The notes under the pieces were generated by a model. The model was not told the DNA's origin. It searched no databases and worked only from the letters and a program-made list of their open reading frames with translations. Shown here piece by piece: positions 1 through 6,915 of a stretch of 22,801 nucleotides of DNA (position 1 is the stretch's first letter; the number at the start of each line of letters is the position of its first letter). Source of the stretch: JAFCCL01 sp041645325 (GTDB lineage Archaea; Iainarchaeota; Iainarchaeia; Iainarchaeales; GCA-2688035); contig JBAZQI010000016.1 of assembly GCA_041645325.1 (NCBI GenBank), positions 1-22,801 on the forward strand, in the 5' to 3' direction. A program made the position numbers and the translations under genes.

Positions 1-116
1 CCTACAAGAACGCCGACAAAAAAACCGTTGAAGACAAACAGGGCTAGCAGAAGAGCAATGACTGGCGCGTTCTGAGCCAGAGCTTCATTATCGGGCAACA
101 GGTCATTGGCAGCCAA
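1..116 (-). CDS. Partial membrane protein, N-terminal end only
   Basis: A reading frame on the minus strand runs off the left edge without a stop. From a TTG at 114-116 it starts MAANDLLPDNEALAQ and then enters a long hydrophobic stretch (APVIALLLALFVFNGFF, then VGVLV) that looks like a first transmembrane helix. It lies 21 bases downstream of the methylase stop codon (138-140) and in the same frame, so it would be the next gene of the same transcript. I see no clear ribosome binding site and cannot name a family from about 38 residues. The TTG start is the only usual start codon in this frame after the preceding stop. It could also be a chance open frame. Confidence 0.4.
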   Translation of the reverse strand, partial: MAANDLLPDNEALAQNAPVIALLLALFVFNGFFVGVLV

Positions 117-137
117 AAGCCCGGCAAGTTTTGCCTG

Positions 138-1298
138 CTATTTTTCCAGCACGAATATTTCCCTGCCGACTGTTTGGGTTGGCCTGTAGTCGCGCAGTGG
201 CTGTTTTACATTGAAGCCGAATTCGCGCATTTTCAAATGGGTTGCGGCGCAGATTTTTTGGATATCACAACCAATGCGCTGCTTTCCGGTGTTGATGTAC
301 GGTGCTGTGAAAGCGATTTTTGCGCCTGGGTTTAAGGCTGTTTTGAGGTTGTTGAGCACAGCAATCATCAGGGTTTCAAAGCGCGCCTGCATCTGAAGGG
401 CTTCGGTTTTGTGCGGAATGTTTTTGAGCAGCGCCCCAAGCGATGGCTCTGTTGCAATTCCGCCGATGCCTTGAAGCGAAACATCCCTCGCATCGCCCTG
501 CATTATTTTTGCATTTGCTTGTGCCCGGTATTTTTTTCTCAGCCATTCGATGTTGCGCCTTGCGTCGGAAACCGCAGTGCTGTTGATGTCCACGCCCGCA
601 ACATTTATGCCCTGGAGCATTGCCTCCTGCAATATTATGCCTATGCCGCAGAACGGATCCAAAATCGTTTGCCCTTGCCTTGTTTGGCTCAGGTTTACGA
701 GGGCTTTTGCAAGCCTTGGGGGAATCGCAAGGCTTTCGCGCCTCACAGGCTTGCCCATGTCAAATTGCTCGGCTTCTTTTGTGTCGGCAAAAGCCTCAAT
801 GAAGCCGAATGAAAGCGCGTTGCCTGATTTGAAGAGAAAGAATGTTGCGTCTGTTGCCGACGCCTTTGAGGGCGTTCCCGCAATGACACCGCCTTCCTGC
901 GTGAGAATTGTGCCCCTCATTGCCTTGAAGCGCGCCTTGGTTTTTTCGCTTTTGAATTTTTGCCTGAGCGCGCCAAGCACTGCACTTGCGCTTTCTTCAT
1001 CGGCAAATTCCATCAGGGAATAAGTGAAGTTGTTTTTTTCGCCGAAGTAAACCTCGCGTTCTTCTATGAATTTTTCTATTTCTTCAAGGGGACCGGAGCA
1101 AAGCTCTTTTCCAATTGCAATTGTCGAGCCAAGCGCCTTGATTGTTTTTTTGGCATCAGGCTCGCGGTCTGTTTCCAAAAGGAAAGCGTTTTGCTCCGCT
1201 GAAATGCCCTTGGCAGGATTGCCCTGCCTTTCAAAGAAAGAAAGGGTTTCGGCTTTGGCAAGCGCCTGGTTCCTGCCTGCAACAAAAAGGGTTTTCAT
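138..1298 (-). CDS. Trm11-like tRNA/RNA (guanine-N2) methyltransferase with altered motif IV
   Basis: Predicted SAM-dependent RNA methylase of the Trm11/TrmG10 type (386 aa), the family that makes N2-methylguanosine in tRNA. The N-terminus (MKTLFVAGRNQALAKAE) resembles the start of archaeal Trm11 proteins, and a THUMP-like region should lie before residue 180. The catalytic domain opens with RRESLAIPPRLAKALVNL (187-204), followed by the SAM loop DPFCGIG (214-220) and the acidic GVDI (235-238). Motif IV, usually N/D-PP-Y, reads TEPSLG (283-288), so the catalytic Asp/Asn and the Pro-Pro-Tyr core are changed. The C-terminus ends VGREIFVLEK as in the family. A TATA-like TTTATTAAA (1322-1330, read on the minus strand) sits about 28 bases before the ATG, implying a leaderless transcript. 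Family is confident; the exact nucleotide modified, or whether the protein is catalytic, is not. Confidence 0.8.
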   Translation of the reverse strand: MKTLFVAGRNQALAKAETLSFFERQGNPAKGISAEQNAFLLETDREPDAKKTIKALGSTIAIGKELCSGPLEEIEKFIEEREVYFGEKNNFTYSLMEFADEESASAVLGALRQKFKSEKTKARFKAMRGTILTQEGGVIAGTPSKASATDATFFLFKSGNALSFGFIEAFADTKEAEQFDMGKPVRRESLAIPPRLAKALVNLSQTRQGQTILDPFCGIGIILQEAMLQGINVAGVDINSTAVSDARRNIEWLRKKYRAQANAKIMQGDARDVSLQGIGGIATEPSLGALLKNIPHKTEALQMQARFETLMIAVLNNLKTALNPGAKIAFTAPYINTGKQRIGCDIQKICAATHLKMREFGFNVKQPLRDYRPTQTVGREIFVLEK

Positions 1299-1321
1299 GC
1301 AATGATTTATTCTTTTAATTG

Positions 1322-1330
1322 TTTAATAAA
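1322..1330 (-). promoter_or_regulatory. TATA box of the Trm11-like gene
   Basis: On the minus strand the sequence reads TTTATTAAA, centred about 28 bases before the ATG at 1298. That spacing puts the expected archaeal transcription start at or next to the start codon. Inferred from pattern and spacing only. Confidence 0.5.
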
Positions 1331-1376
1331 TGCTTTATTACAGGCAATTGTTTTTTCGCATTGCAATGCAAAAGGC

Positions 1377-1384
1377 TTTTTAAA
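1377..1384 (+). promoter_or_regulatory. TATA-like box upstream of L10e
   Basis: TTTTTAAA in the 162-base divergent gap between the methylase and L10e. The expected start of transcription is near 1405-1410, giving a leader of about 50 bases. That makes L10e one of the few genes here that would not be leaderless. The leader is rich in T and G, and I see no clear structure in it. Confidence 0.4.
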
Positions 1385-1460
1385 GCTTTTCTTGTGAGAT
1401 TATTTGCGTTGAAGAACCCTATTTTTTTAGAGGTTTTTTTGAGCTTGAAAGTGGTTTGAA

Positions 1461-2237
1461 ATGGGTATAAGGCCTGGGCACTGCTATAACACCAAGAAGG
1501 ACAGGGCTTTTACGCGTTACGCTGTTAAGGTGCACAGGCGCAGCTATGTGGGTTCTATTCCTGGCCTTAAGACAAGGCAGTTCAATATGGGCGATGGCAT
1601 TAAGCAGTTTAACAGGGTTCTTAACCTTGTTGCTGATGGGCATGCGCAGGTCAGGGACAATGCACTTGAGAGCGCGAGGATGGCTGTCAACAGGTTTTTG
1701 AACAACAAGCTTGGAAAGGACGGCTATTTTATGAAAATCAGGGTTTATCCTTTCCATATTTTGAGGGAAAACAAGCTTGCGCAGGGAGCCGGGGCTGACC
1801 GTGTTTCCACAGGAATGAGCCATTGTTATGGAAAGAATATCGGCAGGGCTGTCAGGGTAAGGCCCGGCCAGATTCTTATGTCTGTTCTTGTTGACGAGGA
1901 AAACGTTGAAACTGCAAAGATTGCCTGTAAGAGGGCTGGGTCAAAGCTTGGCGTTGACATCAAGGTCAGGGTTGGCACTGATGTTGAGAGCATTGGAACC
2001 AAGCCCAAGAAGACAAGGGACATCATTGCCGAAGAGAAGAAAGAAGAAGAGGTCAAGGCAGGCGCGGCAAAGGCAGAGGAAGAAAAGCCGGCTGAAGCAA
2101 AAGGCGGCAAGAAAGAAGAGGGCAAGGCAGCTGAAACAAAGGGTGGCAAGCCTACCGAGGCAAAAGGCGGAAAGGCTGCGGAAGCAAAGGATGCGAAGAA
2201 AGGCGATGCCAAGGGCAAGGACGCCAAGAAGAAATGA
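1461..2237 (+). CDS. rpl10e: Large-subunit ribosomal protein L10e (uL16) with Lys/Ala/Glu-rich tail
   Basis: Ribosomal protein uL16, called L10e in archaea, which sits near the A/P-tRNA sites of the large subunit. The family core is unmistakable: MGIRPGHCY at the start, HRRSYVGSIPG (25-35), the central AGADRVSTGMSHCYGK (110-125) and the RVRPGQILMSV segment (132-142). The core ends near residue 180 (GTDVESIGT), which is about where archaeal homologues stop. Here the protein continues to 258 residues with a tail made almost only of K, E, A, G, D, P and T. The tail contains repeats of the type AEAKGGK (211-217, 224-230, 232-238, 240-246). It is likely disordered and basic/mixed-charge. It stands alone next to glycan genes, without other ribosomal genes in the window. 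Confidence 0.95.
   Translation: MGIRPGHCYNTKKDRAFTRYAVKVHRRSYVGSIPGLKTRQFNMGDGIKQFNRVLNLVADGHAQVRDNALESARMAVNRFLNNKLGKDGYFMKIRVYPFHILRENKLAQGAGADRVSTGMSHCYGKNIGRAVRVRPGQILMSVLVDEENVETAKIACKRAGSKLGVDIKVRVGTDVESIGTKPKKTRDIIAEEKKEEEVKAGAAKAEEEKPAEAKGGKKEEGKAAETKGGKPTEAKGGKAAEAKDAKKGDAKGKDAKKK
2130..2201 (+). repeat. 24-base in-frame tandem repeat in the L10e tail
   Basis: Three imperfect 24-base units start at 2130, 2154 and 2178 and encode AETKGGKP, TEAKGGKA and AEAKDAKK. A related partial unit (AEAKGGK) starts at 2091. The exact 8-codon spacing suggests growth by slippage or unequal exchange inside the gene. Confidence 0.6.
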
Positions 2238-2285
2238 TTTTTTTTCTGTTGTTTCAAAACCTTTTTTTGTTCAGGGTGCTTGTTT

Positions 2286-2312
2286 GCGCTTCCCGGAAGC
2301 GCGTTTATTTTT
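2286..2312 (+). terminator. Hairpin plus T-rich stretch after L10e
   Basis: GCGCTT (2286-2291) pairs with AAGCGC (2297-2302) around a 5-base loop and is followed by a T-rich stretch (GTTTATTTTT). A run of eight T also directly follows the L10e stop at about 2238. T-runs alone can end archaeal transcripts, so the T-run may do the work and the hairpin may add to it. Confidence 0.45.
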
Positions 2313-2329
2313 AATGCATAAATGCAATT

Positions 2330-2335
2330 TTTAAA
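2330..2335 (+). promoter_or_regulatory. TATA box of the carbamoylation operon
   Basis: TTTAAA within TTTTTAAAGG, centred about 26 bases before the ATG at 2358. This spacing supports the 2358 start for the SxtJ-like gene and a leaderless transcript covering the downstream carbamoyltransferase. Confidence 0.5.
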
Positions 2336-2357
2336 GGTTATTCGGTTTGGTTATATC

Positions 2358-2795
2358 ATGCTTTTTGATGAAAAACCGGTGGGAAAGCTGTTTGGGTTTG
2401 GAAAGGCTTTTTCTTTTTATACAATGCTTGGCTTTTTCGCAGGGGTCCTTTACCTCATTGTTTTTCAGCAGGGGTTTTTGCAGAAAAACATTTGGAATTT
2501 TGCAATCGCTTTTGCCGCAGTAATTTTGGTCAACGCGGTTTTTCCAAGGGCGTTGAAGATGCTGCTGAAAAACAGCCTTAGCGATGGAATGCTTGAGGGC
2601 AGCAAAGAATTTGCCGAAAGGGTCAGTGTTGCCGTCAGCTGGGTTACGCTTACCTTGACCTATTTTTTTGGGGTTGGCCTTGTGTTTGTGCTTTCAAGGC
2701 TGGCTGGCAAAAGGTTTATGGAAATCAAGGCAAAGAAAAAGCCAAGCTACTGGATTGACAAAAAGGAATCGGGAAAAATTGAGGAAATGTTTTAA
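2358..2795 (+). CDS. SxtJ-like membrane protein of a carbamoyltransferase module
   Basis: Small membrane protein of 145 residues with about three hydrophobic segments (roughly 17-36, 44-64 and 87-109) and a basic C-terminus containing the typical KPSYWIDKKE. This layout and the SYW near the end match what I know of SxtJ-family proteins, which are found beside O-carbamoyltransferases, as in saxitoxin clusters, and whose biochemical role is unknown. The carbamoyltransferase follows after 9 bases. An upstream in-frame ATG at 2322 would add 12 residues but lies before the TATA box at 2330-2335, so I use 2358. The family call rests on sequence feel plus context. An unrelated small membrane protein is the alternative. 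Confidence 0.65.
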   Translation: MLFDEKPVGKLFGFGKAFSFYTMLGFFAGVLYLIVFQQGFLQKNIWNFAIAFAAVILVNAVFPRALKMLLKNSLSDGMLEGSKEFAERVSVAVSWVTLTLTYFFGVGLVFVLSRLAGKRFMEIKAKKKPSYWIDKKESGKIEEMF

Positions 2796-2804
2796 GGGGA
2801 TTTT

Positions 2805-4553
2805 ATGGATATTTTGGGAATTGCCTGCTATTACCATGACAGCAGTGCCTGCCTCGTAAGGGACGGAAAGCTGATTGCCGCTGCGCAGGAAGAAAGGTTT
2901 TCGAGAAAAAAGCACGATTCGGATTTTCCGAAGAATGCGATAGAGTATTGCCTGAAGGAAGGAAAAACAACAATTGGCAAAATTGAGGTTGTTGCATTTT
3001 ATGAAAAGCCTTTTTTGAAGTTTGAAAGGCTGCTGTACCAGTTTGTTGAAACCTTTCCAAAAAGCTATTTTGCTTTTGCCAAGAGCCTGCCGCCATGGCT
3101 CACTGAAAGGCTTTTGATAAAAGCGGTTTTGGGCGAAATGGGGTTTAAGGGAAAAATTTGTTTTCTGGAACACCATTTGTCCCATGCCGCCTCGTCCTTT
3201 TTGGTGAGCCCTTTTAAGAGCGCGGCAATTTTTACCGCTGACGGCGTTGGTGAATGGGCTACTACAACGCTGGGGAAAGGCTATGGAAATGATGTAAAAA
3301 TTTTTAAAGAAATCAATTTCCCGCATTCCCTGGGCCTGCTTTACAGTGCGGTTACGGCATTCCTTGGCTTCAGGGTAAACAGCAGCGAATACAAGGTCAT
3401 GGGCCTTGCACCTTATGGCAAGCCGAAATACTATGACAAGATGAAAAAGCTTGTTGACATAAGGCCTGACGGAAGCTTTGCCCTTGACATGGATTACTTT
3501 TGTTACCATTACAGGATGAGCATGCCCAGCAAAAAATTCATTGAATTGTTCGGAAAGCAAAGGAAAAGCGGCGAGCCGATTATACAGTTCCACAAGGACA
3601 TTGCAATGTCACTGCAAAAGGTTACCGAAGAGGCAATTTTTTCCGCCCTGAATTACCTGCACAGGATTACGGGAGAGGAAAACCTTTGCATGGCAGGCGG
3701 TGTCGCATTGAACAGTGTTGCAAACGGAAAGATTCTGAAAAAGACGCCTTTCAAAAGAATCTGGATTCAGCCTGCCGCAAGCGATGCAGGAGGCAGCATT
3801 GGCGCGGCTTATTATGTTTACAATTCAACCCTTGGGAACAGGAGAAACTTTGTCTTTGATTCCGCTTCTTTGGGCCCTGGTTTTTCCGATGCGGAAATTG
3901 AAAGGGTTTTGAAGGAAAAAAAAATTGCTTACACGAAATTCGGTTCTGGAAAAGAGCTTTTGAAGGCGGCTGTTGGCATGCTTCTGAAGGACGGGGTAAT
4001 AGGCTGGTTCCAGGGGCGGATGGAATGGGGGCCAAGGGCTTTGGGGAACAGAAGCATTCTGGCTTCGCCGACAAAAAGCAAAATGAAGGACATCCTTAAC
4101 CTTAAGGTAAAGCACAGGGAATACTTCAGGCCTTTTGCGCCTGTTATCTGCGATTCGGATGTTGATTCCTTTTTTGAGGCTGACAAGCCATTGCCTGAAC
4201 CAGCATATTACATGCTGATGGTTTGGCCGATTAAGAAAAGCAGGCAAAAGATGGTTCCGGCCGTTACCCATGTTGACGGTTCCGGAAGGCTGCAGGTAAT
4301 CAGGAGAAACCAAAACCAGTTGTATTATGATTTAATAAAAGAGTTTGGGAAAAAGACGGGCGTGCCAATCCTTGTAAACACATCCTACAATATCAGGGGC
4401 GAGCCGATTGTGTGCACTCCCTTTGATGCTTACAAGTGCATGATGGGAACAGGAATTGATGCGTTGTTTGCAGGCAATTTTTTGATAAAAAGGAAGGACA
4501 ATTTAAGGGACGAATGGGATTCGGAGAAAAAGGCCGAGGCATCAGGCAATTAG
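2805..4553 (+). CDS. O-carbamoyltransferase, NodU/CmcH/TobZ/SxtI family
   Basis: Predicted two-domain O-carbamoyltransferase (582 aa), which would use carbamoyl phosphate and ATP to carbamoylate a hydroxyl of a sugar or similar acceptor. The N-terminal Kae1-like domain shows GIACYYHDSSA (5-15), AAAQEERFSR (26-34), the metal-type HHLSHAAS (123-130), DGVGEWATT (146-154), GGVALN (299-304) and QPAASDAGGSIGAA (322-335). The C-terminal domain shows WFQGRMEWGPRALGNRSIL (401-419) and LVNTSYNIRGEPIV. All expected motifs are intact, so it should be active. It is preceded by AAGGGGA and lies between the SxtJ-like gene and a methyltransferase on the same strand. The acceptor is unknown; the glycan genes around it suggest a cell-surface sugar. 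Confidence 0.93.
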   Translation: MDILGIACYYHDSSACLVRDGKLIAAAQEERFSRKKHDSDFPKNAIEYCLKEGKTTIGKIEVVAFYEKPFLKFERLLYQFVETFPKSYFAFAKSLPPWLTERLLIKAVLGEMGFKGKICFLEHHLSHAASSFLVSPFKSAAIFTADGVGEWATTTLGKGYGNDVKIFKEINFPHSLGLLYSAVTAFLGFRVNSSEYKVMGLAPYGKPKYYDKMKKLVDIRPDGSFALDMDYFCYHYRMSMPSKKFIELFGKQRKSGEPIIQFHKDIAMSLQKVTEEAIFSALNYLHRITGEENLCMAGGVALNSVANGKILKKTPFKRIWIQPAASDAGGSIGAAYYVYNSTLGNRRNFVFDSASLGPGFSDAEIERVLKEKKIAYTKFGSGKELLKAAVGMLLKDGVIGWFQGRMEWGPRALGNRSILASPTKSKMKDILNLKVKHREYFRPFAPVICDSDVDSFFEADKPLPEPAYYMLMVWPIKKSRQKMVPAVTHVDGSGRLQVIRRNQNQLYYDLIKEFGKKTGVPILVNTSYNIRGEPIVCTPFDAYKCMMGTGIDALFAGNFLIKRKDNLRDEWDSEKKAEASGN

Positions 4554-4580
4554 CAATTAAAAAAAAAGAAGAGGCATGAA

Positions 4581-5435
4581 ATGACTACCGAGGTTGGCAA
4601 AAAGGTCCAGGGTTTTTACAACAAGACCCCTTTTCCGGATTATGAATTAAGCAGGTTTAATTGCAAGGGCTATTTGGCCGCAAGTGCCTGGCCTTTTGCG
4701 GAAATTCTTGACCGGAGCATTGACCAGGATGCTTCAGTCATCGATGTCGGCACAGGCACAGGGCAGCTTTCCGCATTCCTTTCTTTGCGGAGAAAGTGCG
4801 TGTGGGGGATAGATTTTTCCGATTCTTCCCTTAATAAGGCAAAGGCTTTGAAGGAAAAGCTTGGCTTGAATTCATTGCATTTGAAAAAAGTTGATATCCT
4901 TGACAAAAAGCAAATTGAGGGCATTGGCAAAAAGTTTGACGTGGTTTTGTGCCTGGGTGTTTTGCATCATACAGGCGATGCTTATGGCGGTTTCCAGAAC
5001 ATTTTGAAGCTTTTGAAGCCCAACGGATTGGTTGCCGTCGGCTTGTATAACCGGTTTGGCAGGCTGCCTTTGAAGGCGAGAATAATTTTGGCAAAAACTG
5101 TTTTTAAGAACAACCAAAAAGTAAAAGACGGATTTATCAGAATGCAAATCGGGGATGTTGAAGACAAGGAAAGGGCAAGGGGATGGTGGAACGACCAGTA
5201 TTTGCACCCTCATGAAACAACGCATACGATTGGCGAAGTTTTGAAATGGTTTGATAAAAACGGAATTGAATTTATCCAGATTGTTCCGAACAAGCCTGAC
5301 CTTGGCATAAGGGGAGTCTGGAACAGCGAGCCAAAGCCCAATTTTGTTTCAAGGTTTTTTAAGCAGTTAAAGTGGATTGGCCAACTGGACAGGGAAGGCG
5401 GCTATTGGATTACGTTCGGCAGAATGAAAAAATGA
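4581..5435 (+). CDS. Class I SAM-dependent methyltransferase
   Basis: Methyltransferase of 284 residues. The N-terminus carries VQGFYNKTPFPDYE (9-22), a signature of a methyltransferase group common in surface-polysaccharide loci. The SAM-binding motif I is VIDVGTGTGQL (53-63), followed by the acidic GIDFS (76-80), and motif IV/post-I is near FDVVLCLGVLHHTGD. It follows the carbamoyltransferase by 27 bases with GAGG six bases before the ATG, so it is likely cotranscribed. A nearer ATG at 4576 is followed at once by a stop (ATGAAATGA) and is not used. The substrate is not evident; methylation of a sugar or of the carbamoylated product is an inference from context. Confidence 0.85.
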   Translation: MTTEVGKKVQGFYNKTPFPDYELSRFNCKGYLAASAWPFAEILDRSIDQDASVIDVGTGTGQLSAFLSLRRKCVWGIDFSDSSLNKAKALKEKLGLNSLHLKKVDILDKKQIEGIGKKFDVVLCLGVLHHTGDAYGGFQNILKLLKPNGLVAVGLYNRFGRLPLKARIILAKTVFKNNQKVKDGFIRMQIGDVEDKERARGWWNDQYLHPHETTHTIGEVLKWFDKNGIEFIQIVPNKPDLGIRGVWNSEPKPNFVSRFFKQLKWIGQLDREGGYWITFGRMKK

Positions 5436-5459
5436 AATGCAGGGCATTTGACGGCAGGT

Positions 5460-5465
5460 TTTAAA
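5460..5465 (+). promoter_or_regulatory. TATA box of the DUF5989-type gene
   Basis: TTTAAA (within TTTTAAAAAG) centred about 29 bases before the ATG at 5492, in the short gap after the methyltransferase. It suggests the small gene has its own, leaderless transcript in addition to any readthrough from upstream. Confidence 0.4.
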
Positions 5466-5491
5466 AAGAATTTGCTTTTTATAGTCCTTAT

Positions 5492-5650
5492 ATGAAAATG
5501 GCTTATCTTGCAAAGGAAATGGGCAATTTTGTCTGGAAAAAAAAGCTTTGGTGGCTTGCGCCGATTGTCATAATGCTGATAATCGTCAGCCTGCTGATAA
5601 TTTTCAGCCAAAGCAGCGTGCTGAGCCCGTTTGTCTATGCGCTGTTTTAA
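5492..5650 (+). CDS. DUF5989-type (SxtK-like) 52-residue membrane protein
   Basis: Short gene of 52 residues. It begins MKMAYLAKEMGNFVWKKKLW, then has a single transmembrane helix (WWLAPIVIMLIIVSLLIIFS, about 20-39), and ends QSSVLSPFVYALF. The pattern of basic head, WWL-P, helix and SSxxxPFxYxLF tail matches the DUF5989 family as I remember it. That family is typically encoded next to SxtJ-like proteins and carbamoyltransferases. The saxitoxin cluster has a comparable small gene, sxtK. Its role is unknown; it may anchor or assist the carbamoyltransferase at the membrane. The close match in length, tail and neighbourhood makes me fairly sure it is real. Confidence 0.8.
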   Translation: MKMAYLAKEMGNFVWKKKLWWLAPIVIMLIIVSLLIIFSQSSVLSPFVYALF

Positions 5651-5665
5651 GGAAAAGCGTTTTTG

Positions 5666-5756
5666 TATCAAAAGGCATTAATTGTAAAAATTTTTTAATT
5701 GCCTTTTGATAGCTATCAAAGGGCAAATTTTGTATCTGTATTTTTGCCCTTTGATA
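5666..5756. repeat. Four-arm tandem inverted repeat between convergent genes
   Basis: Four near-identical arms alternate in orientation: TATCAAAAGGCA (5666-5677), TGCCTTTTGATA (5700-5711), TATCAAAGGGCAAA (5714-5727) and TTTGCCCTTTGATA (5743-5756). Arms 1-2 form a perfect 12-base-pair stem, arms 3-4 a perfect 14-base-pair stem, and arms 2-3 form an alternative palindrome centred on GATAGCTATC with one mismatch. The element fills the 106-base gap between the convergent DUF5989 and SGNH genes and touches the SGNH stop codon. A two-way terminator is the simplest reading. Confidence 0.75.
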
Positions 5757-6893
5757 TTAGGAAAGGCTTTGTTTCAGAACCTCTCTTTCAAGTATTTGGG
5801 CTGCAAGGGCCTGGCCTGCCGCTGTCAGGTGCGGGTCTTTTTCATAAAAAAGCTTTTCATCGCTTTTTCTGAATTCTTCAACCAATGGAACAATTACAAG
5901 GTTTGGCTTTCCTTCCGCAAAAGAGGCAAGCTGTTTTTCGGGATAATTATATTCAAACCCTTCTTTGTCAATACCATAAGATGCAAGGGCATTTTTGCCA
6001 ATCTCGTCATAAACCTGAAAGCTTGAAGGAATTACCATTATGATTATCTTTATGCCTTGCTTTTCCGCAATTGCCTGCGCTCTTTCAAGCTGCCGTTCTG
6101 TTTCGTCCCAGGCGGGCTGCATCTCTGCAGAAGGGGGATTTTGCATGCTCAGCATGTAAACATTTGGCCTTTTTTTCGACATTAATCCAATTGACATCAG
6201 CAAATCGCTTACGACCGGAACTGCCCTTAATTTTTCGGCAAAAAATCCATAGCTTTTAAGGTTTGTTCTTAAAAAATGCTTAAAGCCGGTTCCTTCAACA
6301 GGCTTTGCCTTCAAGCACCCGTTAACTATATCATACCTGAAGCGGTCTTCAAGGTTTCCGTAAACGTCATTGCCTGTGAAAAAGCCAAGGACTATCAGGT
6401 CCGGGCTAAAATCTTCAGGGTAGTATTCAAGGGTGTCAATCTCTTGCTTTGTGTTATAGCCGCCCACCCCTGCGTTTAGCACAGCAACATCTTTGCCTTT
6501 TTCCCGCAATCCGTTTTCCAAAAGCCTGAGATAGGCCTGGTTTTCGTCAACACCCTGCCCGAATGTCATGCTGTCACCAATGCCAAGAATCAAAAACTGC
6601 TGTCCTGAAACGGAAATTTCAGGGCTTCTTTCCCCCCTTGAATTTGTCTGAATAAAATTGGAGTATTCTCCGCCTGGGGCATTTGCTGTCATGCTTAGGT
6701 TTGACTGCAATGCCCAGCCACGCATTGAATCTTCCTGATAAATACATGGCACGGTTGCTTCCTGCTGGGCTATGAGTATTCGGGCGATTACTTCAAGCAG
6801 GATAAAGCATATTATAAGAGAGAACAATAACAGCACGATATTTGTCAAGGCTGTTTTTCTGTTAAATGAAAAATTCAACGGAATCAATCCCAA
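5757..6893 (-). CDS. Membrane-anchored SGNH/GDSL hydrolase or acyltransferase-like protein
   Basis: Protein of 378 residues with one N-terminal transmembrane helix (about 17-41, NIVLLLFSLIICFILLEVIA), then an extracytoplasmic SGNH domain. Block I is LILGIGDSMTFGQG with Ser108, the block III-type GFFTGNDV contains Asn175, and the C-terminal pair is Asp353/His355 in EKDPHLTAAG. These are the catalytic positions of SGNH esterases and of related O-acetyl-modifying proteins. No ATG is usable near the N-terminus; a TTG at 6891-6893, about 25 bases after a TATA-like TTTAAA on the minus strand, is the best start. It is convergent with the carbamoylation genes and divergent from aglB. A role in deacylating or acylating surface glycan is inferred. 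Confidence 0.85.
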   Translation of the reverse strand: MGLIPLNFSFNRKTALTNIVLLLFSLIICFILLEVIARILIAQQEATVPCIYQEDSMRGWALQSNLSMTANAPGGEYSNFIQTNSRGERSPEISVSGQQFLILGIGDSMTFGQGVDENQAYLRLLENGLREKGKDVAVLNAGVGGYNTKQEIDTLEYYPEDFSPDLIVLGFFTGNDVYGNLEDRFRYDIVNGCLKAKPVEGTGFKHFLRTNLKSYGFFAEKLRAVPVVSDLLMSIGLMSKKRPNVYMLSMQNPPSAEMQPAWDETERQLERAQAIAEKQGIKIIIMVIPSSFQVYDEIGKNALASYGIDKEGFEYNYPEKQLASFAEGKPNLVIVPLVEEFRKSDEKLFYEKDPHLTAAGQALAAQILEREVLKQSLS

Positions 6894-6915
6894 TATTAAT
6901 CATCTGAGTTTCTTA

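Noticed and set aside
138..140. TAG stop as a possible pyrrolysine or readthrough codon
   Set aside because: The methylase already ends with a family-typical C-terminus (VGREIFVLEK) before the TAG, and a TTG start just downstream explains the following open frame.
2322..2357. Upstream ATG 2322 as the start of the SxtJ-like protein
   Set aside because: The added 12 residues lie across the TATA box (2330-2335), so they would not be in a transcript that starts near 2358.
2694..3593. Long 299-codon open frame antisense to the carbamoyltransferase
   Set aside because: It overlaps a gene with intact family motifs on the other strand, has no recognisable motif or ribosome site, and looks like a by-product of codon bias.
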